38,893 bases of DNA from Chersky-806 sp036502405 (GCA_036502405.1 DASXYP010000005.1:1-38893); one strand, 5' to 3'; positions 16,144-22,860 are shown, numbered from the stretch's first letter. Translations and numbers: made by a program. Notes: generated by a model from the sequence alone, not told the origin.

Positions 16144-16446
16144 TCAGCCCGGGAGCTTCGACGCGAGGATGTCCAGCTGGTTGATGGTCGGGGGCTCAGC
16201 GAGCAGGTCGGACGCCTTGGCCATCAGCGCCTCGGCGACCTTTCCCGAGAGGTGGGCCTGGCGACCGGCGTCGTCGGGGAAGACGTCGAAGATCGCGAAC
16301 GTGTCCGGCGCCGAGCGGATCGCGAACCACGCCGTGGTCGCGGGCTCGTCCTGCACGAGCGGCAGCGCGCCGCGCAGGAACTCCGCGACCTCCTCCTCCT
16401 TGCCGGGCTTGGCCTTCAGCGGGACGTAGAGACCGACGGTCACCAT
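16144..16446 (-). CDS. Antibiotic biosynthesis monooxygenase (ABM)-domain protein
   Basis: A 100-residue single ABM/YgiN-like domain, of the dimeric ferredoxin-like fold that acts without cofactors on quinols or polyketides, or on haem in some members. The pattern is VGLYVPLKAKPGKEEEVAEFL at the start, then TTAWFAIRSAPDTFAIFDVFPDDAGRQAHL (about 37-66), where the FxIxDxFxD-x5-AH core is diagnostic. An AAGGAG ribosome site lies 7-8 nt before the ATG. It is downstream of the alkylation-repair genes on the same strand, separated by 86 bp containing a hairpin, and so probably a separate unit. Substrate unknown. Confidence 0.88.
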   Translation of the reverse strand: MVTVGLYVPLKAKPGKEEEVAEFLRGALPLVQDEPATTAWFAIRSAPDTFAIFDVFPDDAGRQAHLSGKVAEALMAKASDLLAEPPTINQLDILASKLPG

Positions 16447-16460
16447 GGGCTGCTCCTTCT

Positions 16461-16489
16461 CGACGGGTGCCCTTGCGCCCTACCCGTCG
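16461..16489 (-). terminator. Hairpin after the alkylation-repair operon
   Basis: CGACGGGT (16461-16468) and ACCCGTCG (16482-16489) form an 8-bp stem with a 13-nt loop, about 44 nt past the stop of the 2OG oxygenase gene and just upstream of the ABM ribosome site. It could end the operon or attenuate read-through into the ABM gene. Confidence 0.4.
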
Positions 16490-16498
16490 CCGTCGGCG

Positions 16499-16526
16499 CC
16501 CCAAACCGCGTCTGGCGCGTCGCCCC
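16499..16526. repeat. Degenerate half-copy of the 12613-12645 sequence
   Basis: CCCCAAACCGCGTCTGGCGCGTCGCCCC resembles the left part of the long palindrome region (CCCAAACC, then CGCTTTGGCGTCGC) with small differences. The right, complementary half is missing here. It may be a decayed copy of a dispersed element, or chance in GC-rich DNA. Confidence 0.3.
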
Positions 16527-16532
16527 ACGGGC

Positions 16533-17264
16533 TCACTCGGCGTCGTGGAAGATGAGACCGAGCGTGCGCCGCTCGCCCTCGTGCACGGCGCTGACCCCGT
16601 GGCGCATCGGGCCGTTCGCCCAACCGCGCTTCGTGCGGATCGGCCGGTCGCGCGTGGTGAGGACGACGGCATGGCCGCGAGGGATCGTGATCGACGTCGC
16701 GCGCGACTGCGCGCGCGGCCGCCGCTCCACGACGACCAGCTCTCCACCCGTGTAGTCGTCGCCCGGGGCGTCGAGCCCGATCACGACCTGGAGCGGGAAC
16801 ACGAGGTCGCCGTAGAGGTCGCGGTGCAGCGCGTTCCAGCCGCCCGGCCCGTAGCGGAGGAGCAGTGGGGTCGGCCGGCACTGCCCCGCCGCGTGGCACT
16901 GCTCGAGCCAGGCGTCGAAGGCGTCGGGCCAGGGCGCCTGCTGGGTGCGACGCGTCGCCCACACGCGGGCGATCGGGAGGAGGTGGGGCCAGAACGCAGC
17001 GCGCAGCGCGGCGACGAGGTCCGGCAGGGGTCGATCGAAGTAGCGGTACTCCCCCGCACCGAAGCGGTGCTGCGCCATGTCCACGGTCGACCGGAACCGC
17101 GCCACGTCGTCGTAGAGCGCCGCGAGTGATCGGCACTCCGCCGCGTCGAGGAGCGGGCCCGTTCCCGCGATCCCGAGGTCGTCGAGCTCGTCGCCGATGG
17201 TGCGCCAGTCGAGGCTGCCGACGCGTATGGCCACCGGCGGCGCAGACGTCTTCGGGCCCGTCAT
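16533..17264 (-). CDS. 2OG-Fe(II) oxygenase (prolyl-hydroxylase-like) in the alkylation operon
   Basis: A 243-residue dioxygenase. It has the facial triad H147-x-D149 (ALHRDLYGD) and distal H222 (MRHGVSAV), with Arg233 (RRTLGLIFH) as the 2-oxoglutarate salt-bridge candidate. This is the prolyl-4-hydroxylase-like pattern and differs from AlkB. It should use Fe(II), O2 and 2-oxoglutarate. Its ATG overlaps the ogt stop (ATGA, 17264-17261), so the two are translationally coupled. A role in alkylation damage is inferred from that position; relatives beside ada/alkB genes are familiar, but their substrate is unclear. Candidates are damaged DNA or RNA, or a protein side chain. Confidence 0.87.
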   Translation of the reverse strand: MTGPKTSAPPVAIRVGSLDWRTIGDELDDLGIAGTGPLLDAAECRSLAALYDDVARFRSTVDMAQHRFGAGEYRYFDRPLPDLVAALRAAFWPHLLPIARVWATRRTQQAPWPDAFDAWLEQCHAAGQCRPTPLLLRYGPGGWNALHRDLYGDLVFPLQVVIGLDAPGDDYTGGELVVVERRPRAQSRATSITIPRGHAVVLTTRDRPIRTKRGWANGPMRHGVSAVHEGERRTLGLIFHDAE

Positions 17265-17878
17265 CGCGAGCCCTCGAGCGCGAGCAGCGCGGACTTGACC
17301 TCGACCCCGCCGCCGTACTGCCCGATCGTCCCGTCGCTGCGGATGACCCGGTGGCACGGCACGACGATCGGCAACGGGTTGTGCCCGCACGCAGTGCCCA
17401 CGGCCCGGACGGCCGCCGGGCTGCCGGCCGCACGCGCGACCTCGGCGTACGTCTCCGTCGTCCCGTACGGGATCTCGGGCAGGTGTGCGATCACCGTGCG
17501 GCGGAAGCCGTGCACGAGCTGGAGATCGACGGGCAGGTCGAACTGCCGCCGGCGACCGGCGAAGTACTCGTCGAGCTCGCGGGCCACCGCGTCGGTCCGG
17601 CGTCCGGACCGGAGGATCCTCGGGCTCACCGCAACCGCGAGCTCGGCGAGGACCGTGTCCTCGCGCTCGCGCTCGAACGCCACCCGGACGAGCCCGACCG
17701 GGGTCGCCGCGACCAGCAACGGGCCGATCGGGGTGTCGACGGTCCGGTAGGCGAGGTCGAGCACGCCGTCGGCGTCGGCCCGCGCGGCCAGATCCTGCCG
17801 GAGCGCGGCCAGCTCGGCGACGTCGGGCTCGCCGATCACCGTGCGCAGTCGCGCGACGGCATTCGTGTCGTTGCTCAT
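17261..17878 (-). CDS. ogt: Methylated-DNA-protein-cysteine S-methyltransferase
   Basis: A 205-residue suicide enzyme that moves the methyl group of O6-methylguanine to its own cysteine. The active-site motif is IVVPCHRVIRSDG with Cys175, preceded by IPYGTTETYAEVA (136-148) and AVRAVGTACGHNP. The catalytic domain starts near residue 44 (YRTVDTPIGPLLVAAT). The first 40 residues form an Ala/Leu/Asp-rich helical extension not needed for transferase activity. Its ATG overlaps the sigma-factor stop by 4 nt (17878-17875), and its own stop overlaps the next start likewise. That packing suggests strict co-expression with a sigma factor. The extension could contact the sigma factor; this is speculation. 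Confidence 0.93.
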   Translation of the reverse strand: MSNDTNAVARLRTVIGEPDVAELAALRQDLAARADADGVLDLAYRTVDTPIGPLLVAATPVGLVRVAFEREREDTVLAELAVAVSPRILRSGRRTDAVARELDEYFAGRRRQFDLPVDLQLVHGFRRTVIAHLPEIPYGTTETYAEVARAAGSPAAVRAVGTACGHNPLPIVVPCHRVIRSDGTIGQYGGGVEVKSALLALEGSR

Positions 17879-18354
17879 CGGCTCGGTTCCTTTCCGTAGC
17901 TCGCACGGAGCTTGGCGATGCCGTCCGCCGCGCTGCGCCGGGCGGCGGCCTCGGTGGTCTCGAGGCGGGCGGCGATCTCGGGATACGGGAGGTCGGCGAG
18001 GTAGCGGTACACCACCGTGGCGCGCTGGCGTTCCGGGAGCGCGTCGAGCGCGGCGCGCAGGTCGTCGTCGCCGGTCGGGTCCGGGTCCTCGGTCGGCCGG
18101 TCCGGAGGCTCGGCAGCCGGCGTGGCGCTCCGCTGCCGCCGGCGGAGCACGTCGATCGCCTTGCGGTGCGCGATGGTCACGAGCCAGCCCCGGACGTTGC
18201 TGTCCGGCCGGAGGTCGGGGTACGCCCGCAGCGCGGCGAGGAACGCCTCGGACCACGCGTCCTGGGCGTCGTCGCGGCCGAGCAGCGCCCGGCAGACGCG
18301 CATCACGACCGAGCCGTGCTCCTCGACGATCTCCTCGAACGGGCGGTCCGGCAC
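17875..18354 (-). CDS. ECF-type RNA polymerase sigma factor
   Basis: A 159-residue two-domain sigma factor. Region 2 spans about residues 5-72 (CRALLGRDDAQDAWSEAF, then VRGWLVTIAHRKAIDVLRRR). Region 4 spans about 100-150 (LDALPERQRATVVYRYLADL, PYPEIAARLETTEAAARR, with the DNA-binding helix-turn-helix). The linker is Pro/Asp-rich, and there is no region 1 or 3, as in ECF sigma factors. No anti-sigma gene is adjacent. The GTG start lies 9 nt after the alkB stop, and its own stop overlaps ogt. Lying between two alkylation-repair genes, it is a candidate dedicated regulator of this operon. Confidence 0.9.
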   Translation of the reverse strand: MPDRPFEEIVEEHGSVVMRVCRALLGRDDAQDAWSEAFLAALRAYPDLRPDSNVRGWLVTIAHRKAIDVLRRRQRSATPAAEPPDRPTEDPDPTGDDDLRAALDALPERQRATVVYRYLADLPYPEIAARLETTEAAARRSAADGIAKLRASYGKEPSR

Positions 18355-18363
18355 GGCGTCGGC

Positions 18364-19152
18364 TCAGTCGAGCCCGGTCTCGCGCACCGTGATGCTCAGG
18401 CGGCCCGGCGGGAGGCCGAGCCCGTCGGGCGCGGTGCCGGGGAACACCTTCGGGACCCCGTGGAAGATCCGCCGGGTCGGGCCGCCGAACACGAACAGGT
18501 CGCCGCTGCGCATGTCGACGTCGGTGAAGGGGCCGGTCCGCCGCTCGACGCCCGCGAGGCGGAACGTGCACGAGTCGCCGAGGCTGATCGTGACGACCGG
18601 CGCGGCCGAGGGCTCCTCGCCGTCCTGATGGAGCCCGAGGTGCGCGTCGGACGCGTACAGGTTCACGATCGCGGCGTCAGGCGCGAACGCGCGCGCTTCC
18701 GGGTCGTCCGCGCCGTATGCCTCCGCGACCGCAGCACGCGCGAGCGCGACGATCTCGTCCGGGAGCGGCTTGACCGGCGCACCGTCCGTGTCGTCGGCGG
18801 TGCGCGTGTACACGTAGGGGTACCAGTGCCAGCCCAGGCACACCGACTGGACCGTCATCAGGTGGCCGGTCGGCACGCGCGGGTGCCGCAGGCCCGCAGG
18901 CGGCGCGGCCCAGCCGCGGAACTCCTCGACGAGGTGCCGCTGCGCGTCGAGGTCGAGCCAGTCGGGGACGTGCACGGCGCGGGGCAACGGCTCGACCCGC
19001 CCACGCGGCCGCTCGAGCCCGCCGATCGCGAGCGGGAGCTGGTCCGGCGCGCCGCCGGCCGCCCCCTCGGCGGGCAGGACCGTCGGCACCCCGCCGAGCC
19101 GGCTGCGGGCGCCACCCCGCCGTGCGGTGGAAGACGTGGATGATGACCTCAT
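18364..19152 (-). CDS. alkB: AlkB-family alkylated-DNA dioxygenase
   Basis: AlkB uses Fe(II), O2 and 2-oxoglutarate to remove methyl groups from 1-methyladenine and 3-methylcytosine. With this start it has 262 residues. NLYASDAHLGLHQDGEEPS (164-182) holds H175-x-D177, H231 (RRIFHGVPKV) is the distal ligand, and R251 and R257 (RLSITVR) are the 2-oxoglutarate and Fe-side arginines, matching E. coli AlkB. The core begins near residue 37. The start is uncertain: a GTG at 19212 overlaps the hydrolase stop (GTGA), the chosen ATG at 19152 has only a weak site, and the codons before about 19089 look atypical, so a GTG at 19089 is also possible. The sigma gene begins 9 nt downstream. Confidence 0.88.
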   Translation of the reverse strand: MRSSSTSSTARRGGARSRLGGVPTVLPAEGAAGGAPDQLPLAIGGLERPRGRVEPLPRAVHVPDWLDLDAQRHLVEEFRGWAAPPAGLRHPRVPTGHLMTVQSVCLGWHWYPYVYTRTADDTDGAPVKPLPDEIVALARAAVAEAYGADDPEARAFAPDAAIVNLYASDAHLGLHQDGEEPSAAPVVTISLGDSCTFRLAGVERRTGPFTDVDMRSGDLFVFGGPTRRIFHGVPKVFPGTAPDGLGLPPGRLSITVRETGLD

Positions 19153-19208
19153 ACCCTGCGAACGCTCGGCACCGTCCCGTTGTGAGCCCACATCCGAAAA
19201 TACGCCCC

Positions 19209-19928
19209 TCACACCTCGCTGAGCGGAGGATCCGCCAGCAGGCGGCCGATCAGCGACTCGAGCATCTCCGCGAACCCGTCGTCGAAGCCGGCCTCGGCGT
19301 GGCCGAACTCGGGGAGGACGATCAGCACGCGGGGCTCGCCGAGCCGGTCGTAGAGCTCGTGGGCGTCGCGCAGCGGGACGTAGTGGTCCCGGCCACCGTG
19401 CACGATCGCCACCGGGACCGGTGCGATCTCGGCCGCGAGGTCGAGCGGCGGCGACGCGACCGGGGCGCGCTGGGGATCGACCCGCGTGCCGTAGCGGACG
19501 AGCAGTCGCCGTCCCCGCTCGGTCCGCACCAGGGTGCTGAGCAATCGGGCCCGCGGGAGGCGGGGCTCGCGCCCGTCGGCCGGGCTGCTGATCGCCACCA
19601 CCGCGTCGACCTTCCCGCCGAGCCCGGCGTGGCGCAGCGCGACGTACGCGCCCATCGATGCGCCGACGCTGACGATGCGCCGGTGCCCTCGGCGCGCGAG
19701 CGTCACGAGTGCCTCGAGGTCGTGCACCTCGCGGTTCCCCAGCGTCGAGAGCCCGCCGCTCTCCCCGTGGCCCCGGAAGTCGGCGGTGTACACCGCGAAC
19801 CCGCGTCTGGCCACATGCTGGGCGAATGCCACGACCTTGCGGTTGTGCTGCGAGCCGGTGAAGCCGTGGCCGAACACCACCGCCACGTCGGCAGCCGCGT
19901 CGCCGTACACGCGCGTGCTCAGACGCAC
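19209..19928 (-). CDS. Alpha/beta hydrolase
   Basis: A 239-residue serine hydrolase. It has HGFTGSQHN (oxyanion region, about 21-29), DFRGHGES (about 50-57), the nucleophile elbow GASMG (Ser about 95), Asp in HGGRDHYVP and a final His in EFGHAEAGF. It is a small lipase/esterase-like enzyme with unknown substrate. The GTG start is the conventional choice, but in-frame codons upstream (FPVVTADGVRL) look like native N-terminal sequence, so initiation may lie up to 16 codons earlier. The stop lies next to alkB, so it may head the alkylation operon. Confidence 0.85.
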   Translation of the reverse strand: MRLSTRVYGDAAADVAVVFGHGFTGSQHNRKVVAFAQHVARRGFAVYTADFRGHGESGGLSTLGNREVHDLEALVTLARRGHRRIVSVGASMGAYVALRHAGLGGKVDAVVAISSPADGREPRLPRARLLSTLVRTERGRRLLVRYGTRVDPQRAPVASPPLDLAAEIAPVPVAIVHGGRDHYVPLRDAHELYDRLGEPRVLIVLPEFGHAEAGFDDGFAEMLESLIGRLLADPPLSEV

Positions 19929-19974
19929 TCCGTCCGCGGTGACGACGGGAAACGCGCGTGGCGCCGAGCGCAGC

Positions 19975-20145
19975 TCAGTCGACGAGGTTCACGTGCTCCT
20001 CGTGCGTCTTGATCTCCTTGCCGTTCTTCTCGAGCGCGACGGTGATCCCGTCGCCCAGGAGCTTCTTGTCGACGATCGCTCCCCGCTCGCCCTTGAAGTC
20101 CCCGTGGGTCACGACGACCTTGTCGCCGACCTCGAGCTTGGCCAT
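19975..20145 (-). CDS. 56-residue KOW-motif protein
   Basis: The protein reads MAKLEVGDKVVVTHGDFKG followed by ERGAIVDKKLLGDG and ends in HEEHVNLVD. The V-x-V-x-x-G-x-F-K-G-x-x-G-x-V pattern (about 10-25) is the KOW motif found in ribosomal protein L24 and NusG, which contacts RNA or ribosomal proteins. With only about 56 residues it is a lone KOW barrel. GGAGGG lies 9 nt before the ATG, and the codons show strong G/C third positions. It lies 46 bp upstream of the alpha/beta hydrolase on the same strand. Function unknown; nucleic-acid or ribosome binding is inferred from the motif. Confidence 0.8.
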   Translation of the reverse strand: MAKLEVGDKVVVTHGDFKGERGAIVDKKLLGDGITVALEKNGKEIKTHEEHVNLVD

Positions 20146-20300
20146 GCCCGCGCCCTCCGCTCTCTCCGCCTTCCCAGCCGCGACGATAGGCCCCGGGCCG
20201 CGACCCAGATGACGCCGCTCGCGTAGAGCACCGGCATCGTGAGCTCTTCGACGGGGACACCGCCGATGTGGGCGATCACATCAGGTACGACCCTCGCCAC
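20109..20300 (-). CDS. Possible small single-pass membrane protein
   Basis: A GTG-started frame of 63 codons. It opens MARVVPDVIAHIGGVPVEEL, then TMPVLYASGVIWVAARGL as a membrane-span candidate, then an Arg-rich tail. The HIGGVPVEE opening is reminiscent of many small actinobacterial membrane proteins. Its last 12 codons overlap the start of the KOW gene in another frame. An internal GTG at 20279 is an alternative start. No good ribosome site is seen, so support is moderate. Confidence 0.45.
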   Translation of the reverse strand: MARVVPDVIAHIGGVPVEELTMPVLYASGVIWVAARGLSSRLGRRRERRARAWPSSRSATRSS

Positions 20301-20430
20301 CCCTGGAGTTCAGCGGTCGGCCCCAGGCTTCGCCCAGGCCGGAGCCGGGGCGGGTCAGCCGCTCCGCTCCGGGCAGCCCGAACGGCCACGGCGTGCACGG
20401 CTGGAAGTCGACCTGCGCGTCAGGGTGCGC
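20281..20430 (-). other. Open, coding-like 49-codon extension after the Gfo/Idh TAG stop
   Basis: Directly downstream of the TAG at 20433-20431 the same frame stays open to a TGA at 20283-20281. The first 40 codons nearly all end in G or C (AHPDAQVDFQPCTPWPFGLP and onward). There is no start codon with a ribosome site. It may be the lost C-terminus of the upstream gene after a nonsense change, a readthrough extension, or the tail of another deleted gene. I do not recognise the peptide. Confidence 0.35.
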
Positions 20431-21537
20431 CTACTCGATCAACCGGTCCGTGACCGTCGCGGGGTCGACGCCCGTGCCCCCGGCTGCGCTGCTCGCGTAC
20501 GAGGCGAGCGCGAACCGCAGGACGTCCACCGCATCCTCGCCGCTCCAGAGCAGCGGCCCCTCCCCGGTGTGCAGCCAGCGCAGCCAGTGCCGGCCCGAGT
20601 CCCGGAAGCTGCTCGCCCAGTCGTCGTCGAGCGCGTGGAAGCTGCGCATCTCGCCGGCCGTGTAGATCTCGAGGCTCGGCTGCTGGATCCCCCGGCCGGT
20701 GCAGCGGTTCACGCGGGCGTATCCCGCGCGGCCGGTGACCTCCCAGCGCTCGTCGTTCGTGTAGTAGTCCGAACGCAGGTACAGCTCCGGCGCGAGCGTG
20801 ATGTCCCACACGCCACGGATCCCGTTCGAGTGCTCCCAGCTGATCGTCGAGGGTGCGTCGATCGACACGCCCGGCACGACCTCGGTCGCGCCGACCCACG
20901 CGCGGACCTCGGTGATCGGTCCGAAGAGCCAGAGTGCCGTCGCGAGCTTGTGCCAGCCGTCGTCGAACACGAGGATCCCGCGACCCCGCTGCATCTGCTG
21001 GAACTGCCACTGGTAGCTGCTCATCGGGACGTCCCAGCCGCCCTGCCCGCTCGCCACCATCTTGAGGTGGTAGCCCGCAACGTCACCGAGCTCGCCGGAC
21101 TCGACCGTGGCCTTGAGCATCCGGAGCGGCTCGTAGAACAGGTAGTTCTCCATGACCCGCAGGACCCGGTCGTTCGCGCGCGCCGCGTCGACCATCCGCT
21201 CTGCGTCGGCGAGCGTGTTGCACATCGGCTTCTGCAGGTTGACGTGCCAACCGTTGTCGAGCAGCTCGCGGACCCCGTCGACGTGCAGCGGGATCGGCAG
21301 CAGCGCCTCGACCGCATCGACCTCCAGCCCGGACGCCACCAGCTCCGCGGTGGAGGCGAACGTCCTCGCCGCGGGCCACTGGCGCCCGCGCTCCTCGCGC
21401 CGTTCCTCGCTCGGGTCGACGAGGGCGACGACCTCGACGTCCGGGTTGTCGACGTAGGCCCGGATGTTCAGGTCGTAGATGCGCCCGAGGCCGACGACCG
21501 CAGCACGCACGGGGCGCTCGTAGGGGGTGAAGCTCAT
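20431..21537 (-). CDS. Gfo/Idh/MocA family oxidoreductase
   Basis: A 368-residue NAD(P)-dependent dehydrogenase of the glucose-fructose oxidoreductase/inositol dehydrogenase family. The Rossmann motif is VVGLGRI (14-20). The family EKP motif is QKP here (102-104), keeping the catalytic Lys103 but with Gln for Glu. The C-terminal half is the alpha/beta substrate domain, with FDDGWHKLATALWLFGP supplying Asp/His. The substrate is probably a sugar or cyclitol derivative. The ATG overlaps the stop of the VOC gene (ATGA), so the two are co-translated. The frame remains open beyond its TAG, so the protein may once have been longer. Confidence 0.9.
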   Translation of the reverse strand: MSFTPYERPVRAAVVGLGRIYDLNIRAYVDNPDVEVVALVDPSEERREERGRQWPAARTFASTAELVASGLEVDAVEALLPIPLHVDGVRELLDNGWHVNLQKPMCNTLADAERMVDAARANDRVLRVMENYLFYEPLRMLKATVESGELGDVAGYHLKMVASGQGGWDVPMSSYQWQFQQMQRGRGILVFDDGWHKLATALWLFGPITEVRAWVGATEVVPGVSIDAPSTISWEHSNGIRGVWDITLAPELYLRSDYYTNDERWEVTGRAGYARVNRCTGRGIQQPSLEIYTAGEMRSFHALDDDWASSFRDSGRHWLRWLHTGEGPLLWSGEDAVDVLRFALASYASSAAGGTGVDPATVTDRLIE

Positions 21538-21920
21538 CGGGCCGGCGCCGGCGCGAGCTGCTCCATGAACTCCAGGCGGATGCCGCCGGGCGCCTCGACG
21601 AAGGCGATGCGTCGGGTCCCGAACGTCCCTTCGACGATCGACGGGCCCCACACGACCGCGTGGCCCTCGAGCTGCGCGTCGAGATCGTCGGTGAAGAGGG
21701 CCGGGTGGAGGAAGCCCTCCGCGGGCAGGTCCACCTCGTCTTCGTAGATCGCGCGCGTGAACAGCGTGATCATCACGGGCCCCAGGTAGACGTCGGCCCG
21801 CTCACCGTTGCCCCAGTGCATCCGGTCCCGCACGTCCCCGCCCGCGCGCTCGTAGTACGCGCACGCGGCGTCCAGGTCTGCGACCTTCACCGCCAGGTTG
21901 GCCATTCCCGTGACTGCCAC
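21534..21920 (-). CDS. VOC-family (glyoxalase/dioxygenase fold) protein
   Basis: A 128-residue single-domain vicinal-oxygen-chelate protein. The N-terminal ANLAVKVADLDAACAYYERAGG is the typical first beta-alpha unit, and the C-terminal RIAFVEAPGGIRLEFMEQ ends in the expected Glu metal ligand. The GTG at 21920 was preferred over ATG 21905 because GGGAGG lies 4 nt upstream. It overlaps the Gfo/Idh gene by ATGA, so both should act in the same pathway, perhaps epimerising or cleaving the same metabolite. A TACTGT -10 candidate (21957-21952, minus strand) and an inverted repeat lie upstream. Confidence 0.85.
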   Translation of the reverse strand: MAVTGMANLAVKVADLDAACAYYERAGGDVRDRMHWGNGERADVYLGPVMITLFTRAIYEDEVDLPAEGFLHPALFTDDLDAQLEGHAVVWGPSIVEGTFGTRRIAFVEAPGGIRLEFMEQLAPAPAR

Positions 21921-21932
21921 CGCACCTCCCGA

Positions 21933-21950
21933 CCTGACACCGACGTCAGG
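21933..21950. promoter_or_regulatory. CCTGAC-N6-GTCAGG operator between divergent promoters
   Basis: A perfect 6-6-6 inverted repeat. It lies immediately downstream of the minus-strand TACTGT hexamer (VOC-Gfo/Idh side) and just upstream of the plus-strand TAGCAT hexamer (siderophore-interacting side). A dimeric repressor bound here could control both. No regulator gene is adjacent. Confidence 0.5.
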
Positions 21951-21970
21951 GACAGTACCCGCCGAACCCG

Positions 21971-21976
21971 TAGCAT
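21971..21976 (+). promoter_or_regulatory. -10 hexamer TAGCAT for the leader ORF and SIP gene
   Basis: TAGCAT ends 6 nt before a GTG at 21983, the spacing of the other leaderless starts in this window. Confidence 0.5.
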
Positions 21977-21982
21977 CGGCCC

Positions 21983-22078
21983 GTGCAGCGCTTCGAGGCC
22001 CGGTCCCGCGTCGCCGCGCTTCGTCGATGGTTCCGGCATCGCCACCGCCGGCCGACCTGCCGGGTCGGCGCGCGATGA
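21983..22078 (+). CDS. 31-codon Arg-rich leader ORF coupled to the SIP gene
   Basis: A GTG located 6 nt after TAGCAT opens a frame of 31 codons, beginning MQRFEARSRVAALRRWFRHR and ending CRVGAR. It terminates in TGA at 22076-22078, overlapping the ATG of the next gene (ATGA). Eleven residues are Arg and nearly all third positions are G or C. Translation of this peptide would deliver ribosomes directly to the downstream start, which lacks a ribosome site. It may be a regulatory leader peptide; no family is recognised. Confidence 0.5.
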   Translation: MQRFEARSRVAALRRWFRHRHRRPTCRVGAR

Positions 22079-22851
22079 CCCGGATCCGGCGCGAGCCACC
22101 GGTGTTCCGGCCCGCTCGGGTCGCGGCGGTCGAGCCCCGCTCGCCGTGGATGGTGCAGGTCACGATCGCCGGCCCGGCCCTCGAGGGACTCGGGGTGGAC
22201 GAGCCGGCCGCGAGCGTGCGGCTCCTGCTGCCGTCGCCGGGCACCGAGGATCTCGTTGTGCCCGAGTGGAACGGCAACGAGTTCCTGCTCCCCGACGGGA
22301 GCCGCCCGGCCATCCGGACGTTGACGCCGTCGCGCAAGCGGGCGGACGCGCGCGAGCTGGTCGTGTCGGTCGTTCTGCACGACGCCGGCGTCGCGTCCGC
22401 GTGGGCCGCCGATCCGCTCGGCGCCGAGGTCGCGCTGTCAGGTCCGGGCCGGGGCTACGCCGTGGACCCCGATGCGTCCGACCTCCTCCTCGCCGGTGAC
22501 GAGTCCGCGATCCCCGCGATCGAGCAGCTCCTCGAGGTGCTCCCGGCCCCGGCCTCGGTGCAGGTCCACGTCGAGGTGGCCCACCCGGACGCCCGCCTCC
22601 CACTCGACGAACGGCCAGGCCGGACGATCACCTGGCACGACCTTCCCCCCGGCGGCGAGCCCGGCGACACGCTCGTGCACGCGGCGCGCGGCGCGCGGAT
22701 CGATCCGACGACCTGGGTCTGGGCGGCGGGGGAAGCCGCGGCGATGCAACGGATCCGGAAGCACCTCTTCGACGAGTGCGAGCTGCCCCGTCCGCAGGCG
22801 GTCGTGCGGGGCTACTGGAAGCGCGGGCGCGGCGGCGACGCCGACGGCTGA
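22075..22851 (+). CDS. Siderophore-interacting protein (SIP) family FAD/NAD(P)H reductase
   Basis: A 258-residue cytosolic flavoprotein of the SIP/ViuB family, which reduces ferric siderophores to release iron. RTLTPSR (82-88) is the R-x-Y/L-T-x-R FAD motif, and AGDESAIPAIEQLL (about 141-154) is the family NAD(P)H segment. VWAAGEAAAMQRIRKHL and VVRGYWKRG close the protein as in ViuB homologues. The ATG has no ribosome site but overlaps the stop of a short leaderless ORF, so coupled initiation is likely. No siderophore biosynthesis or uptake gene is in the window. It converges with ltrA, 9 nt away. Confidence 0.9.
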   Translation: MTRIRREPPVFRPARVAAVEPRSPWMVQVTIAGPALEGLGVDEPAASVRLLLPSPGTEDLVVPEWNGNEFLLPDGSRPAIRTLTPSRKRADARELVVSVVLHDAGVASAWAADPLGAEVALSGPGRGYAVDPDASDLLLAGDESAIPAIEQLLEVLPAPASVQVHVEVAHPDARLPLDERPGRTITWHDLPPGGEPGDTLVHAARGARIDPTTWVWAAGEAAAMQRIRKHLFDECELPRPQAVVRGYWKRGRGGDADG

Positions 22852-22860
22852 AGGCGCGGG

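Noticed and set aside
20316..20341. GGCC-rich near-palindrome around the end of the Gfo/Idh region, considered as a terminator
   Set aside because: The arms pair for only 3-4 consecutive bases once aligned, so it is not a convincing stem.
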